Shown one piece after another: positions 42,226 to 49,794 of a stretch of 64,000 nucleotides of DNA. Location of the stretch: positions 248,001 through 312,000 of the forward strand of contig NZ_JBFRFB010000001.1 in NCBI RefSeq assembly GCF_052114605.1, read 5' to 3'. The position numbers and the translations under genes are program-made. Within the stretch, counting starts at the first letter, position 1; every line of letters starts with the position of its first letter. The stretch is from Microvirga sp052114605 (lineage in GTDB: Bacteria > Pseudomonadota > Alphaproteobacteria > Rhizobiales > Beijerinckiaceae). The notes under the pieces were generated by a model that was not told the DNA's origin, did not search any database, and saw only the letters and a program-made list of their open reading frames with translations.

Positions 42226-43287
42226 TTAAAGGAGAATATCCGTGTAGAGCTCGGACGGATCGGGCTCGGGATCGTGCGTGGCGAACTCGGCCGCCTCGTT
42301 GACGATCTCGCGCACCTTGCTGTCCATGGCCTTCAGCTCGTCTTCCGACAGCTTCCAGCTCTCCAACAGACGGCGGCGCACCTGCTCGATCGGATCGTGC
42401 TCCTCGCGCATGCGGGTCACCTCGTCCTTCGTCCGGTATTTCGCCGGATCGGACATTGAGTGGCCGCGATAGCGGTAGGTTTGCATCTCGAGGATGTAGG
42501 GGCCCTTGCCTGAGCGGGCATGCTCAACGGCGCGCTGGCCGGCGGTGTAAACCGCGCGGATATCCATGCCGTCCACCTGCTCGCCCGGAATGCCGAAGGA
42601 CACGCCGCGCTTCGAGAAGTCGGTCTGCGCGGATGCGCGCGTCACCGCGGTGCCCATGGCGTAACGGTTGTTCTCGATCACATAGACAACCGGCAGCTTC
42701 CACAGCTGCGCCATGTTGAAGCTCTCGTAGACCTGGCCCTGGTTGGCTGCGCCGTCGCCGAAATAGGTCAGGCAGACATTGCCGTTCTCGCGATAATGGT
42801 TCGCGAAGGCGATGCCGGTGCCCAGCGACACCTGAGCGCCGACGATGCCGTGACCGCCATAGAAATGCTTCTCCTTGGAGAACATGTGCATGGAGCCGCC
42901 CTTGCCTTTCGACAAGCCGCCGCGGCGTCCCGTCAACTCGGCCATGACGCCCTTCGCGTCCATGCCGCAGGCAAGCATATGGCCGTGATCGCGATAACCC
43001 GTGATCACCTGGTCGCCATCCCTCGTCGCCATCTGCATGCCGACGACGACGGCTTCCTGGCCGATATAGAGATGGCAGAAGCCGCCGATCAGGCCCATGC
43101 CGTACATCTGGCCGGATTTCTCCTCGAAGCGCCGGATCAGCAGCATGTCCTCGTAGGCCGAAAGATCCTGATCTTTATCGAATTGGGGGGAATTTAACGC
43201 AGCTCCGCGTGCGGAGCCTTTGCTGGAAGTGGACTTGTTAGTCGCGCCAGAACCGGCACGACCCGCCTTGCGGGCAGCAACAGCCAT
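42226..43287 (-). CDS. pdhA: Pyruvate dehydrogenase E1 alpha
   Basis: The thiamine-diphosphate-dependent subunit that decarboxylates pyruvate. 353 residues. The TPP motif runs from GDGAANQGQVYES to VIENN; the phosphorylation-loop-like RYRGHSMSDPAKYR is present. The N-terminus is Ala/Ser/Lys-rich and probably flexible (MAVAARKAGRAGSG). The frame opens at 43389, but the ATG at 43287 has a GGAGGA ribosome-binding sequence at good distance and is the start. It is the first gene of the pdh cluster. Confidence 0.96.
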   Translation of the reverse strand: MAVAARKAGRAGSGATNKSTSSKGSARGAALNSPQFDKDQDLSAYEDMLLIRRFEEKSGQMYGMGLIGGFCHLYIGQEAVVVGMQMATRDGDQVITGYRDHGHMLACGMDAKGVMAELTGRRGGLSKGKGGSMHMFSKEKHFYGGHGIVGAQVSLGTGIAFANHYRENGNVCLTYFGDGAANQGQVYESFNMAQLWKLPVVYVIENNRYAMGTAVTRASAQTDFSKRGVSFGIPGEQVDGMDIRAVYTAGQRAVEHARSGKGPYILEMQTYRYRGHSMSDPAKYRTKDEVTRMREEHDPIEQVRRRLLESWKLSEDELKAMDSKVREIVNEAAEFATHDPEPDPSELYTDILL

Positions 43288-43459
43288 CGGGTTCCTCCGA
43301 AGGGTTTCCTCGACGAAAGTTTTAGCGCAGACGGAATCGGAAAGCGAGGGGGCCAAATAATGTTTTGCGCTGCACAATGAATCGCGCAACCTGCTGAATT
43401 TACATGGCTATTGGCGATTAACAGAAATTCAGTTAAGTAGTTCTTTCGAGCTATTTTGG

Positions 43460-43774
43460 TTAAGGGCCTGTGATGATCACCAGATCGTTGCGATGAACAC
43501 GCCCCAACATGACCCTTGCCCGTTCTTCGAGCAGATCGCGATCAATTTGGTCGCTGCGGAGCAATGAGATGCGGCGCTCCCAATCCGTACGCTCAGTCTT
43601 CAAGGCATCAAGTTCCTGAGTCAGCTCAGCAACTTGGGCTTCGTATTTCTGCTGGGCCTCGATGCCCCGCGCTCCGCTATGGGCATGATGAACGAAATAG
43701 CCGACGACGGCCGCTGAGATGCTGTAGAGCACCAGCGGAATCAGGAATCGTCTCAGTCGTCTGCGGATCACCAT
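43460..43774 (-). CDS. ftsB: FtsB/DivIC-family septum formation initiator
   Basis: About 104 residues: a basic N-terminus (MVIRRRLRRF), one membrane helix (LIPLVLYSISAAVVGYFV), a coiled coil (IEAQQKYEAQVAELTQELDAL) and a short C-terminal region (LLEERARVMLGRVHRND) typical of FtsB. It is a bitopic cell-division protein that works with FtsL and FtsQ. Starts at 43798 and 43837 are also possible. Its location between eno and pdhA is conserved in Hyphomicrobiales and supports the call. Confidence 0.85.
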   Translation of the reverse strand: MVIRRRLRRFLIPLVLYSISAAVVGYFVHHAHSGARGIEAQQKYEAQVAELTQELDALKTERTDWERRISLLRSDQIDRDLLEERARVMLGRVHRNDLVIITGP

Positions 43775-43827
43775 GGAGCATGGTTCTACACCCTGCATGG
43801 TTAAAAAGCGGTTAGGAAGATCACCGT

Positions 43828-43999
43828 CCTTTGTCATTCCGGGGCCGCGCAGCGGAGCCCGGAACCCACAACCACGACGATCTAGAATTGGGCGAGGACT
43901 GCCTCGCCCCCTTCTTTAATGTTAGTGGTTATGGGTTTCCACGCCTGCGGCGCGGCCCTTCGGGTCGGGTTCGCCTTCGTCGCCCCGGAATGACAAAGG
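43828..43999. repeat. Palindromic element with 17-bp perfect terminal inverted repeats
   Basis: CCTTTGTCATTCCGGGG at 43828-43844 and its exact complement at 43983-43999 bound a 172-base non-coding unit. Further inverted homology runs inward (GCGCAGCGGAGCCCGGAACCC on the left). The right end recurs at 52121-52137 in a much shorter version. It resembles a MITE-like or REP-type repeat, placed between ftsB and eno. Confidence 0.75.
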
Positions 44000-44007
44000 T
44001 CAGTCCG

Positions 44008-44043
44008 AAAACAAAAGAGGGCCGCCTTTCGGCAGCCCCCTCT
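44008..44043 (-). terminator. Intrinsic terminator of eno
   Basis: On the minus strand GAGGG and GCC(GAAA)GGC pair in a stem closed by CCCTC, followed by TTTTGTTTT. It starts about 21 bases after the eno stop. Confidence 0.75.
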
Positions 44044-44063
44044 TCAACCAAAATATAGTTATC

Positions 44064-45347
44064 TTACGCCAGGGCCTTCAGGGCGGCGCGGCCGGCATAC
44101 TGGGCCTGCGAACCGAGCTCGTCCTCGATGCGGATGAGCTGGTTGTACTTGGCCGTCCGGTCCGAGCGGGCGAGCGAGCCGGTCTTGATCTGACCGCAGT
44201 TGGTCGCGACCGCGAGATCGGCAATCGTGGAGTCTTCCGTCTCGCCCGAGCGATGCGACATCACGGTGGTGTAGCCGGCGCGGTGGGCCATATCGACGGC
44301 GGCCAGCGTCTCGGTGAGCGAGCCGATCTGGTTGACCTTCACGAGGAGCGAATTGGCGACGCCCTGCTTGATGCCCTGCGAGAGGCGGCTCACGTTGGTG
44401 ACGAACAGGTCGTCGCCCACGAGCTGGCACTTGTTGCCGACGAGATCGGTCACGGCCTTCCAGCCCTCCCAGTCGTCCTCGGACATGCCGTCCTCGATGG
44501 TGGCGATGGGATAGGCACCAACGAGCTTCGCCAGATATTCAGCCTGCTGCTGCGGCGAGAGCTTCTGGCCCGTGCCTTCATAGACATATGAGCCGTTCTT
44601 GAAGAACTCGGTGGCGGCGCAATCGAGGCCGATCACCATGTCCTTGCCGGGCTTGTAGCCAGCCTGCTCGATGGACTTCATGATGAAGTCGAGGGCAGCC
44701 TCGGCGGAGGGCAGGTTCGGGGCGAAGCCGCCCTCATCGCCCACATTGGTGTTGTGGCCTGCGTCCTTGAGGGCCTTCTTCAAGGTGTGGAACACCTCGG
44801 CGCCCATGCGCACGGCTTCAGCCAGAGTCGGCGCGCCGACCGGCATGATCATGAATTCCTGGAAGTCGATGGGGTTGTCCGCATGCGCGCCGCCGTTGAT
44901 AATGTTCATCATCGGAACCGGCAGGACGCGGGCCTGCGTGCCGCCCACATAGCGGTAGAGCGGCAGGGTCGAGGCCTCTGCTGCGGCCTTGGCGACGGCG
45001 AGCGACACGCCAAGGATGGCGTTGGCGCCGAGGCGGGCCTTGTTCGGGGTGCCGTCGAGCTCGATCATGGTCTCGTCGATGGCGACCTGTTCTTCGGCAT
45101 CCATGCCGCCGATGGCATCGAGGATGTCGTTGTTCACAGCGTCGATGGCCTTCAGCACACCCTTGCCGAGATAGACCGACTTGTCGCCGTCGCGCAGCTC
45201 GACCGCCTCATGCGCACCGGTGGAGGCACCTGAGGGTACGGCCGCGCGGCCCATGGAACCGTCTTCCAGGGTCACATCCACCTCGACGGTGGGATTGCCT
45301 CGGCTGTCGAGGATCTGGCGGGCATATACGTCAATAATCGCGGTCAT
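44064..45347 (-). CDS. eno: Enolase
   Basis: It interconverts 2-phosphoglycerate and phosphoenolpyruvate; Mg2+-dependent, cytosolic. 427 residues, the normal length. Seen are ARQILDSRGNPTVEVDV at the N-terminus, GDEGGFAPNL, DCAATEF (metal-binding Asp), IEDGMSEDDWEGW, and the signature LLVKVNQIGSLTET followed by MSHRSGETED. It has its own terminator and about 145 bases of divergent promoter region shared with queF. Confidence 0.97.
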   Translation of the reverse strand: MTAIIDVYARQILDSRGNPTVEVDVTLEDGSMGRAAVPSGASTGAHEAVELRDGDKSVYLGKGVLKAIDAVNNDILDAIGGMDAEEQVAIDETMIELDGTPNKARLGANAILGVSLAVAKAAAEASTLPLYRYVGGTQARVLPVPMMNIINGGAHADNPIDFQEFMIMPVGAPTLAEAVRMGAEVFHTLKKALKDAGHNTNVGDEGGFAPNLPSAEAALDFIMKSIEQAGYKPGKDMVIGLDCAATEFFKNGSYVYEGTGQKLSPQQQAEYLAKLVGAYPIATIEDGMSEDDWEGWKAVTDLVGNKCQLVGDDLFVTNVSRLSQGIKQGVANSLLVKVNQIGSLTETLAAVDMAHRAGYTTVMSHRSGETEDSTIADLAVATNCGQIKTGSLARSDRTAKYNQLIRIEDELGSQAQYAGRAALKALA

Positions 45348-45491
45348 GAACGGGCTCCTGAAGACTGAAAGCGACCGATGCGGCCCGTGTTACGGATGCG
45401 GCCTCACGGCATGACATGGCTTATTGACCGAAATCATGAAGCGAGCAAGGACATGGGCAACCGATAGAACATTGATCCAAGGTGAAATATC

Positions 45492-45941
45492 ATGACGGAA
45501 AGCCACCTCCAGCTGGGTCACGCGACCGCCCTGCCCCAGACTCCCGAAGAAGCGCAGCTCGACCGGGTGCCGAACCCGCACACGGATACGGACTATCTCG
45601 CTCGCTTCACCGTTCCGGAATTCACATCGCTCTGCCCCGTGACCGGCCAGCCCGATTTTGCGATCATTATGATCGACTATGTGCCCGGACCCTGGCTGGT
45701 GGAATCGAAGTCGCTCAAGCTCTACATGCACAGCTTCCGCAACCACGGCGCCTTCCATGAGGATTGCACGGTGGCCATCGGCAAGCGCCTGGCCGAGCTG
45801 CTGGAGCCGCGCTTCCTGCGCATCGGCGGCTATTGGTATCCGCGCGGCGGCATCCCCATCGATGTATTCTGGCAGACAGGCGAGTTGCCGAAGAATCTCT
45901 GGCTGCCCGACCAGGGCGTCGCGCCCTACAGGGCGCGTTAA
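45492..45941 (+). CDS. queF: NADPH-dependent 7-cyano-7-deazaguanine reductase
   Basis: It reduces preQ0 to preQ1 in queuosine synthesis. 149 residues, the short single-domain type. The active-site Cys is in FTSLCPVTGQPDF, and the NADPH-binding motif is ESKSLKLYMHSFRNHGAFHEDC. The stop shares the palindrome TTAA (45938-45941) with the convergent MFS gene. No other queuosine gene is in the window. Confidence 0.95.
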   Translation: MTESHLQLGHATALPQTPEEAQLDRVPNPHTDTDYLARFTVPEFTSLCPVTGQPDFAIIMIDYVPGPWLVESKSLKLYMHSFRNHGAFHEDCTVAIGKRLAELLEPRFLRIGGYWYPRGGIPIDVFWQTGELPKNLWLPDQGVAPYRAR

Positions 45942-47095
45942 GCTCTCGGGCGCCTCAGCACATGTGAGGCATTCAGGCCCACGGCCAGAACAATGACGGC
46001 GGCAATAGCCGTGGAAATCGTCAGTCCTATATTGCGAAGGCCGACGCCCATGAGCACCACGCCGAGCGCCTGCCCGCAGAAGAACGAGAAGGCGTGGAGC
46101 GCGACCGCCGAGGCTCGCGCTCCAGGCGCTACTTCCGTCACTTGAGCCTGGAAGGTGTTGTGCATCATGTAGAAGCCGAGGCCCAGCAGAAGCAGGGCGA
46201 CGAAGTCGAGCTTCCAGTCGCTTGCAAACCCCAAGAGGATAAGAGCGAATGCGGCGAAGAAGCCTCCGCCGACGAGGATGCGGCCGATCCCGAGGCGCCG
46301 GAGCATCCAGCTGACCAGGGCCGAATAGACGAGGCCGCCGATCGCGAAGCCACCGATGGCGAAGCCTGCCTCCTTTGCCCCGCCCCCGCCGCGCTCCTCG
46401 AGCAGCGGCGCGATATAAGGGAAAACGCTGAAAATCGCAGTCGCCTCCACGAAGACCGAGCCGAAGAGGAACAGCGCGCGGGGATTGGAGAGAATGTCCC
46501 GATAGCGCAGGATCGCCGCCTTCGGATCGAACTTGCCGCCCGGCAAGGCGCCGCGAAAGCCGATGATTGTCGCGATGAGCGCGCAGGCCATCATGGCCGT
46601 GGAGAGGCCGAACACACCACGCCAGCCGATCCATTCCGCCAGAAGCCCCGCCAGCGAAGAGCCGGCGAGCTGGCCGACGATGACGGCCACGAGATAGCGG
46701 CTGAGCGCCACCTGTCGCTGGGACATGTCCACCCGGTCGCCGATGAGTGCGATGGACAGCGGCACCGCGCCGCCCGCCGCGGCGCCCGCGACGATGCGCA
46801 AGCCAAAGAGGGTTTCGGCATTAGGGGCAAAGAAAGAGCCCGCCAACGCCAGGAATAGCAGTGACAGCGCTACCTTCATGACCCGCTCCTTGCCGAGGGC
46901 ATCGCCGATGGGCCCCAGGATCGGCTGGATGAAGGCGTAAGGAAGTGCGAAGGCGGCGGCGAGAAGCGCGATGGTCTGCGGTGTCGAGTTCAGATCCCGG
47001 GCAATCACCCCGACCATGGGCTCGATCGCACGTGCGGAAAAGGTGCTGGCAAAGCCGCTGACGGCGAGGATCAGGATGAGATTGCGCGAGGACAT
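45938..47095 (-). CDS. MFS transporter
   Basis: 385 residues with about 12 hydrophobic segments. The family loop motif between helices 2 and 3 appears as GPIGDALGKERVMKVAL, and a proline/glycine-rich helix 5 is visible. It is probably an exporter of the drug:H+ antiporter type, but the substrate cannot be named. It overlaps the queF stop by four bases. Confidence 0.85.
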   Translation of the reverse strand: MSSRNLILILAVSGFASTFSARAIEPMVGVIARDLNSTPQTIALLAAAFALPYAFIQPILGPIGDALGKERVMKVALSLLFLALAGSFFAPNAETLFGLRIVAGAAAGGAVPLSIALIGDRVDMSQRQVALSRYLVAVIVGQLAGSSLAGLLAEWIGWRGVFGLSTAMMACALIATIIGFRGALPGGKFDPKAAILRYRDILSNPRALFLFGSVFVEATAIFSVFPYIAPLLEERGGGGAKEAGFAIGGFAIGGLVYSALVSWMLRRLGIGRILVGGGFFAAFALILLGFASDWKLDFVALLLLGLGFYMMHNTFQAQVTEVAPGARASAVALHAFSFFCGQALGVVLMGVGLRNIGLTISTAIAAVIVLAVGLNASHVLRRPRA

Positions 47096-47110
47096 GACGC
47101 TCTAATGAGA

Positions 47111-47151
47111 AAGGCCGCGAATGGAGCCTGCTCACTCCATAACACGGCCTT
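47111..47151. terminator. Long hairpin between kdsA and the MFS gene
   Basis: AAGGCCG at 47111-47117 pairs with CGGCCTT at 47145-47151, and inside it ATGGAG pairs with CTCCAT. It lies past the end of kdsA and just ahead of the MFS start (both minus strand), so it most likely ends kdsA transcripts; the T-tract (TTCTCATT) is weak. Confidence 0.55.
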
Positions 47152-47210
47152 GTCGTAAGGGGAGAGGCAGGAATGCAGGCCTGCCCTCTTCCGGAGTCAT
47201 AAGCGTTTCT

Positions 47211-48059
47211 TCAGCCCAACCTGCCCTTGGCGAGCGCATCAAATGCCTTCAGTTGCGCCAGCAGGCTCTCCAGTTCCTTCAGCGGCACCATGTTGGGGCC
47301 GTCGGAGGGAGCTTTGTCCGGGTCCTGGTGCGTCTCGATGAAGACACCGGCCACGCCGACCGCGACCGCCGCACGGGCGAGAACCGGTACATATTCACGC
47401 TGACCGCCGGAGGTCGCGCCCTTGCCGCCGGGCTGCTGCACGGAATGGGTGGCATCGAAAATCACCGGAGCGCCGGTCTCGGCCATGATCGGCAGGCTGC
47501 GCATATCGGATACGAGGGTGTTGTAGCCGAAGGATGCGCCGCGCTCGGTGAGCATGACATTGGGATTGCCCGAAGCGCGCACCTTCTCGGCGACGTTCGC
47601 CATGTCCCAGGGCGCCAGGAACTGGCCCTTCTTCACGTTCACCACCCGGCCGGTCTTGGCGGCGGCGATGAGAAGATCGGTCTGGCGGCAGAGATAGGCC
47701 GGGATCTGGAGGATATCGACCACCTCGCCCACGAGAGCGCATTGGTCGTTCTCATGCACGTCGGTGATGACCGGGAGCCCGAACTTTTCCTTCACTTCGG
47801 CAAAGACGCTAAGCGCCTTGTCGAGGCCGATGCCGCGGGCGCTGTTGATCGATGTGCGGTTCGCTTTGTCGAAGGACGACTTGTAGACCAGCCCGAGGCC
47901 GAGCTTGCCCGTGATCTCCTTGAGGGCCGAGGCCATTTCCAGCGCGTGGTCGCGGCTTTCCATGGCGCAGGGGCCCGCAATGATGCTGAGCGGCAGGTGA
48001 TTGCCGAAGCGGACGGAGCCTGCCTCGACGACGGCTTGGGGCTTTTTGGTATCGGTCAT
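47211..48059 (-). CDS. kdsA: 3-deoxy-D-manno-octulosonate 8-phosphate synthase
   Basis: It condenses PEP with arabinose 5-phosphate to Kdo-8-phosphate, the precursor of the inner lipopolysaccharide core. 282 residues, the usual length. Signatures: IAGPCAMESRDHALEMA, SFDKANRTS, VITDVHE, QIPAYLCRQTDLL, KKGQFLAPWDMANV, TERGASFGYN, and IETHQDPDKAPSDGPN. The Cys in IAGPC and absence of a second metal-site pattern leave metal dependence open. The location between eno and pyrG is conserved. Confidence 0.96.
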   Translation of the reverse strand: MTDTKKPQAVVEAGSVRFGNHLPLSIIAGPCAMESRDHALEMASALKEITGKLGLGLVYKSSFDKANRTSINSARGIGLDKALSVFAEVKEKFGLPVITDVHENDQCALVGEVVDILQIPAYLCRQTDLLIAAAKTGRVVNVKKGQFLAPWDMANVAEKVRASGNPNVMLTERGASFGYNTLVSDMRSLPIMAETGAPVIFDATHSVQQPGGKGATSGGQREYVPVLARAAVAVGVAGVFIETHQDPDKAPSDGPNMVPLKELESLLAQLKAFDALAKGRLG

Positions 48060-48126
48060 GCGCCGTCACCTACTCCGTTTCGGGAGAAACGGGAAGTGGT
48101 GATGTGTTATAGCCGCCGACCCTGGT

Positions 48127-48226
48127 GTCATCCCGGACGAAGCGTAGCGCAGATCCGGGATCGCGGGACAAGATTGGCGCTCTATTCTGCTGGCGATCCC
48201 GGATCGGCTTCGCCGTCCGGGATGAC
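48127..48226. repeat. 100-bp inverted repeat between kdsA and DUF350 genes
   Basis: GTCATCCCGGACG at the left end and CGTCCGGGATGAC at the right end form perfect arms, with more inner pairing (GATCCGGGATCGC against GCGATCCCGGATC). It ends eight bases before the stop of the DUF350 gene. It belongs to the same general class as the GTCATTCCGG elements elsewhere in the window. Confidence 0.75.
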
Positions 48227-48234
48227 GCGTGGTC

Positions 48235-48636
48235 TCAGAACGTCATCGACGCCGCGTTGATGATGCCCGCCGACAGCGAGGCGGCACCCAGAAACAGGGA
48301 GGCTGCCATCTCGCCCGCCGCGATGCGCTGGGACAGGTTCGGCATGAGGAGGCGCACGAGCCAGTAGACCACGATCTGCACAGCGAGAGCCACAAGACCC
48401 CAGACCAGCAGGTCGAGGATGCTCTGGGCGTGCACGATGGCGCTGGCGAGCGGCAGGGCGAAACCCACGAGGCTGAACCCGAGAGCGGTTGCGGCCGAGA
48501 TCACGTTCTGGCGGATCAGCGCGAACTCATTGTGCATCGTGGCCAGAGTGTAGAGGCCAAGATACAGGGCCACGAGCGCGGTGGCGATAACGAAGAAAAC
48601 GACGAAGTCGAACAAGCCCGCCAAAGTAGATGTCAC
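48235..48636 (-). CDS. DUF350 family membrane protein
   Basis: 133 residues with four hydrophobic segments in two similar halves (FDFVVFFVIATALVALYLGLY; ALGFSLVGFALPLASAI; ILDLLVWGLVALAVQIVVYWLV; ALFLG-type end), the pattern of DUF350 proteins. N-terminal MTSTLAGLFDF is typical of the family. Function is not established. It is monocistronic by spacing. Confidence 0.75.
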   Translation of the reverse strand: MTSTLAGLFDFVVFFVIATALVALYLGLYTLATMHNEFALIRQNVISAATALGFSLVGFALPLASAIVHAQSILDLLVWGLVALAVQIVVYWLVRLLMPNLSQRIAAGEMAASLFLGAASLSAGIINAASMTF

Positions 48637-48681
48637 GATCAGCCCCCAAGATTCATTTTTCAGATCGTTAGGGGTGCATGG

Positions 48682-49551
48682 TTAATTTTGCGTTGGCTCG
48701 AAGGCGATGGCGACGCCATGGGCGGCGCTGGCGGGCACCACGAGCCTGCTGCCTACATGCTGATAAGGAATTTCGGCGGCATCGAGCCTTGCCGCCTGCC
48801 GGTGAATATCCTCGACCCTCAACGCGAATCCGACGAATGACGGCTGGTCGAGTTCAGCCTCTACGGACACGTAAAGCTCGCCCGCGTCGTCGGGCGTCAT
48901 GACGTCGAGATGGGCATCGGTCAGGCGGTACGAGAGGTCATGGCCGGCCGGACGACTGGGCTCCTCGCCGGTAAAAGCCGATACGAATCTGCGCAGCCGA
49001 TCCGGGTCGGGAGCCGTGAGCGCAATACTGGATACTGCGGTCGCCTGATTGTCGTGCTTCTGAAAAGCCGGGTTCCAGAAGTTCTCGGGGAAATGCTGCT
49101 GGCATACGAAGAAGCCCGCTTTAGAAGCATTCTCCAGCGCCGCGAAAGCCAGGGTGAAAGCGACCTTGGTTTCGCTGCCATCCGGCTTCTTTCCGGTACG
49201 CTCGAAGAAAAAAGGCTGAAAAGCGCCGATCTTTTGCTGTGCGAAGGAAGCAGCATCGGCCTTGGCGTCCTGGCTGTCGAGCACGAGCATGGCAAGGCCT
49301 TCGCGCTCTTGCAGATAATCCCGCACGAATGCGCCGAAGCTGAACGTCCCCTGCCCATGTGGCGGGATATTTGCGCCCTCGCCCACCGTGATGAGTTCGA
49401 GGAAAGTACCCGGAAACTGCACCAGCCTGTTTTCCGTGCCCCAGGAATGCTTGTTGCGCGCGCCCACCTGGAATCCCAGCCGCTGGTAGAATGCAGCGGC
49501 CTTGTCGAGGTCATGGACAGCGATGACGAGGTGGTCGATCCGACGGGACAT
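48682..49551 (-). CDS. VOC-family (glyoxalase-like) protein
   Basis: 289 residues. The N-terminal VOC module (RIDHLVIAVHDLDKAAAFYQRLGF, NRLVQFPGTFLELI) carries a metal-ligand-type His and Glu, and a second related module follows (SSIALTAPDPDRLRRFVSAFTG, LDVMTPDDAGEL). It corresponds to the Glyoxalase_3-like group; substrate unknown. The frame opens at 49749, but the stretch upstream of the ATG at 49551 is a palindromic repeat, so 49551 is the start. Confidence 0.8.
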   Translation of the reverse strand: MSRRIDHLVIAVHDLDKAAAFYQRLGFQVGARNKHSWGTENRLVQFPGTFLELITVGEGANIPPHGQGTFSFGAFVRDYLQEREGLAMLVLDSQDAKADAASFAQQKIGAFQPFFFERTGKKPDGSETKVAFTLAFAALENASKAGFFVCQQHFPENFWNPAFQKHDNQATAVSSIALTAPDPDRLRRFVSAFTGEEPSRPAGHDLSYRLTDAHLDVMTPDDAGELYVSVEAELDQPSFVGFALRVEDIHRQAARLDAAEIPYQHVGSRLVVPASAAHGVAIAFEPTQN

Positions 49552-49655
49552 CAGGCTCTTTTCCGATGGCGAGAGCATAGACTTAGGCACGAAGCGTGGC
49601 TTGTCCAAGGTTGAAGTCAGAACTTCCTCTCGACCTTCCCGTCTATCCATAGCCT

Positions 49656-49726
49656 TCATCCTGAGGGCGTCTCCAGCAATCACTGGACGATCCTTCGAGA
49701 CGCAGCTTTGCTGCTCTTCAGGATGA
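49656..49726. repeat. Nested palindrome upstream of the VOC gene
   Basis: Three nested stems: TCATCCTGA with TCAGGATGA, GCGTCTC with GAGACGC, and TCCAG with CTGGA. The sequence is of the type found as dispersed intergenic palindromes in rhizobia and Methylobacterium. It lies between the VOC gene start and the pyrG end. Confidence 0.7.
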
Positions 49727-49746
49727 GGTCCGTGGGGTGGACCCGC

Positions 49747-49779
49747 CAAAAGAAATGGCCGGGACGAACCCGGCCATTT
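49747..49779 (-). terminator. Intrinsic terminator of pyrG
   Basis: AAATGGCCGGG and CCCGGCCATTT form an 11-bp stem with a five-base loop; on the minus strand it is followed by CTTTTGG. It starts 16 bases after the pyrG stop. Confidence 0.7.
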
Positions 49780-49794
49780 GGAAGGAAGAAGCTT

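Noticed and set aside
40858..42459. 533-codon plus-strand frame opposite pdhB and the pdhA end
   Set aside because: Antisense shadow across two well-identified genes and their spacer; no domain seen.
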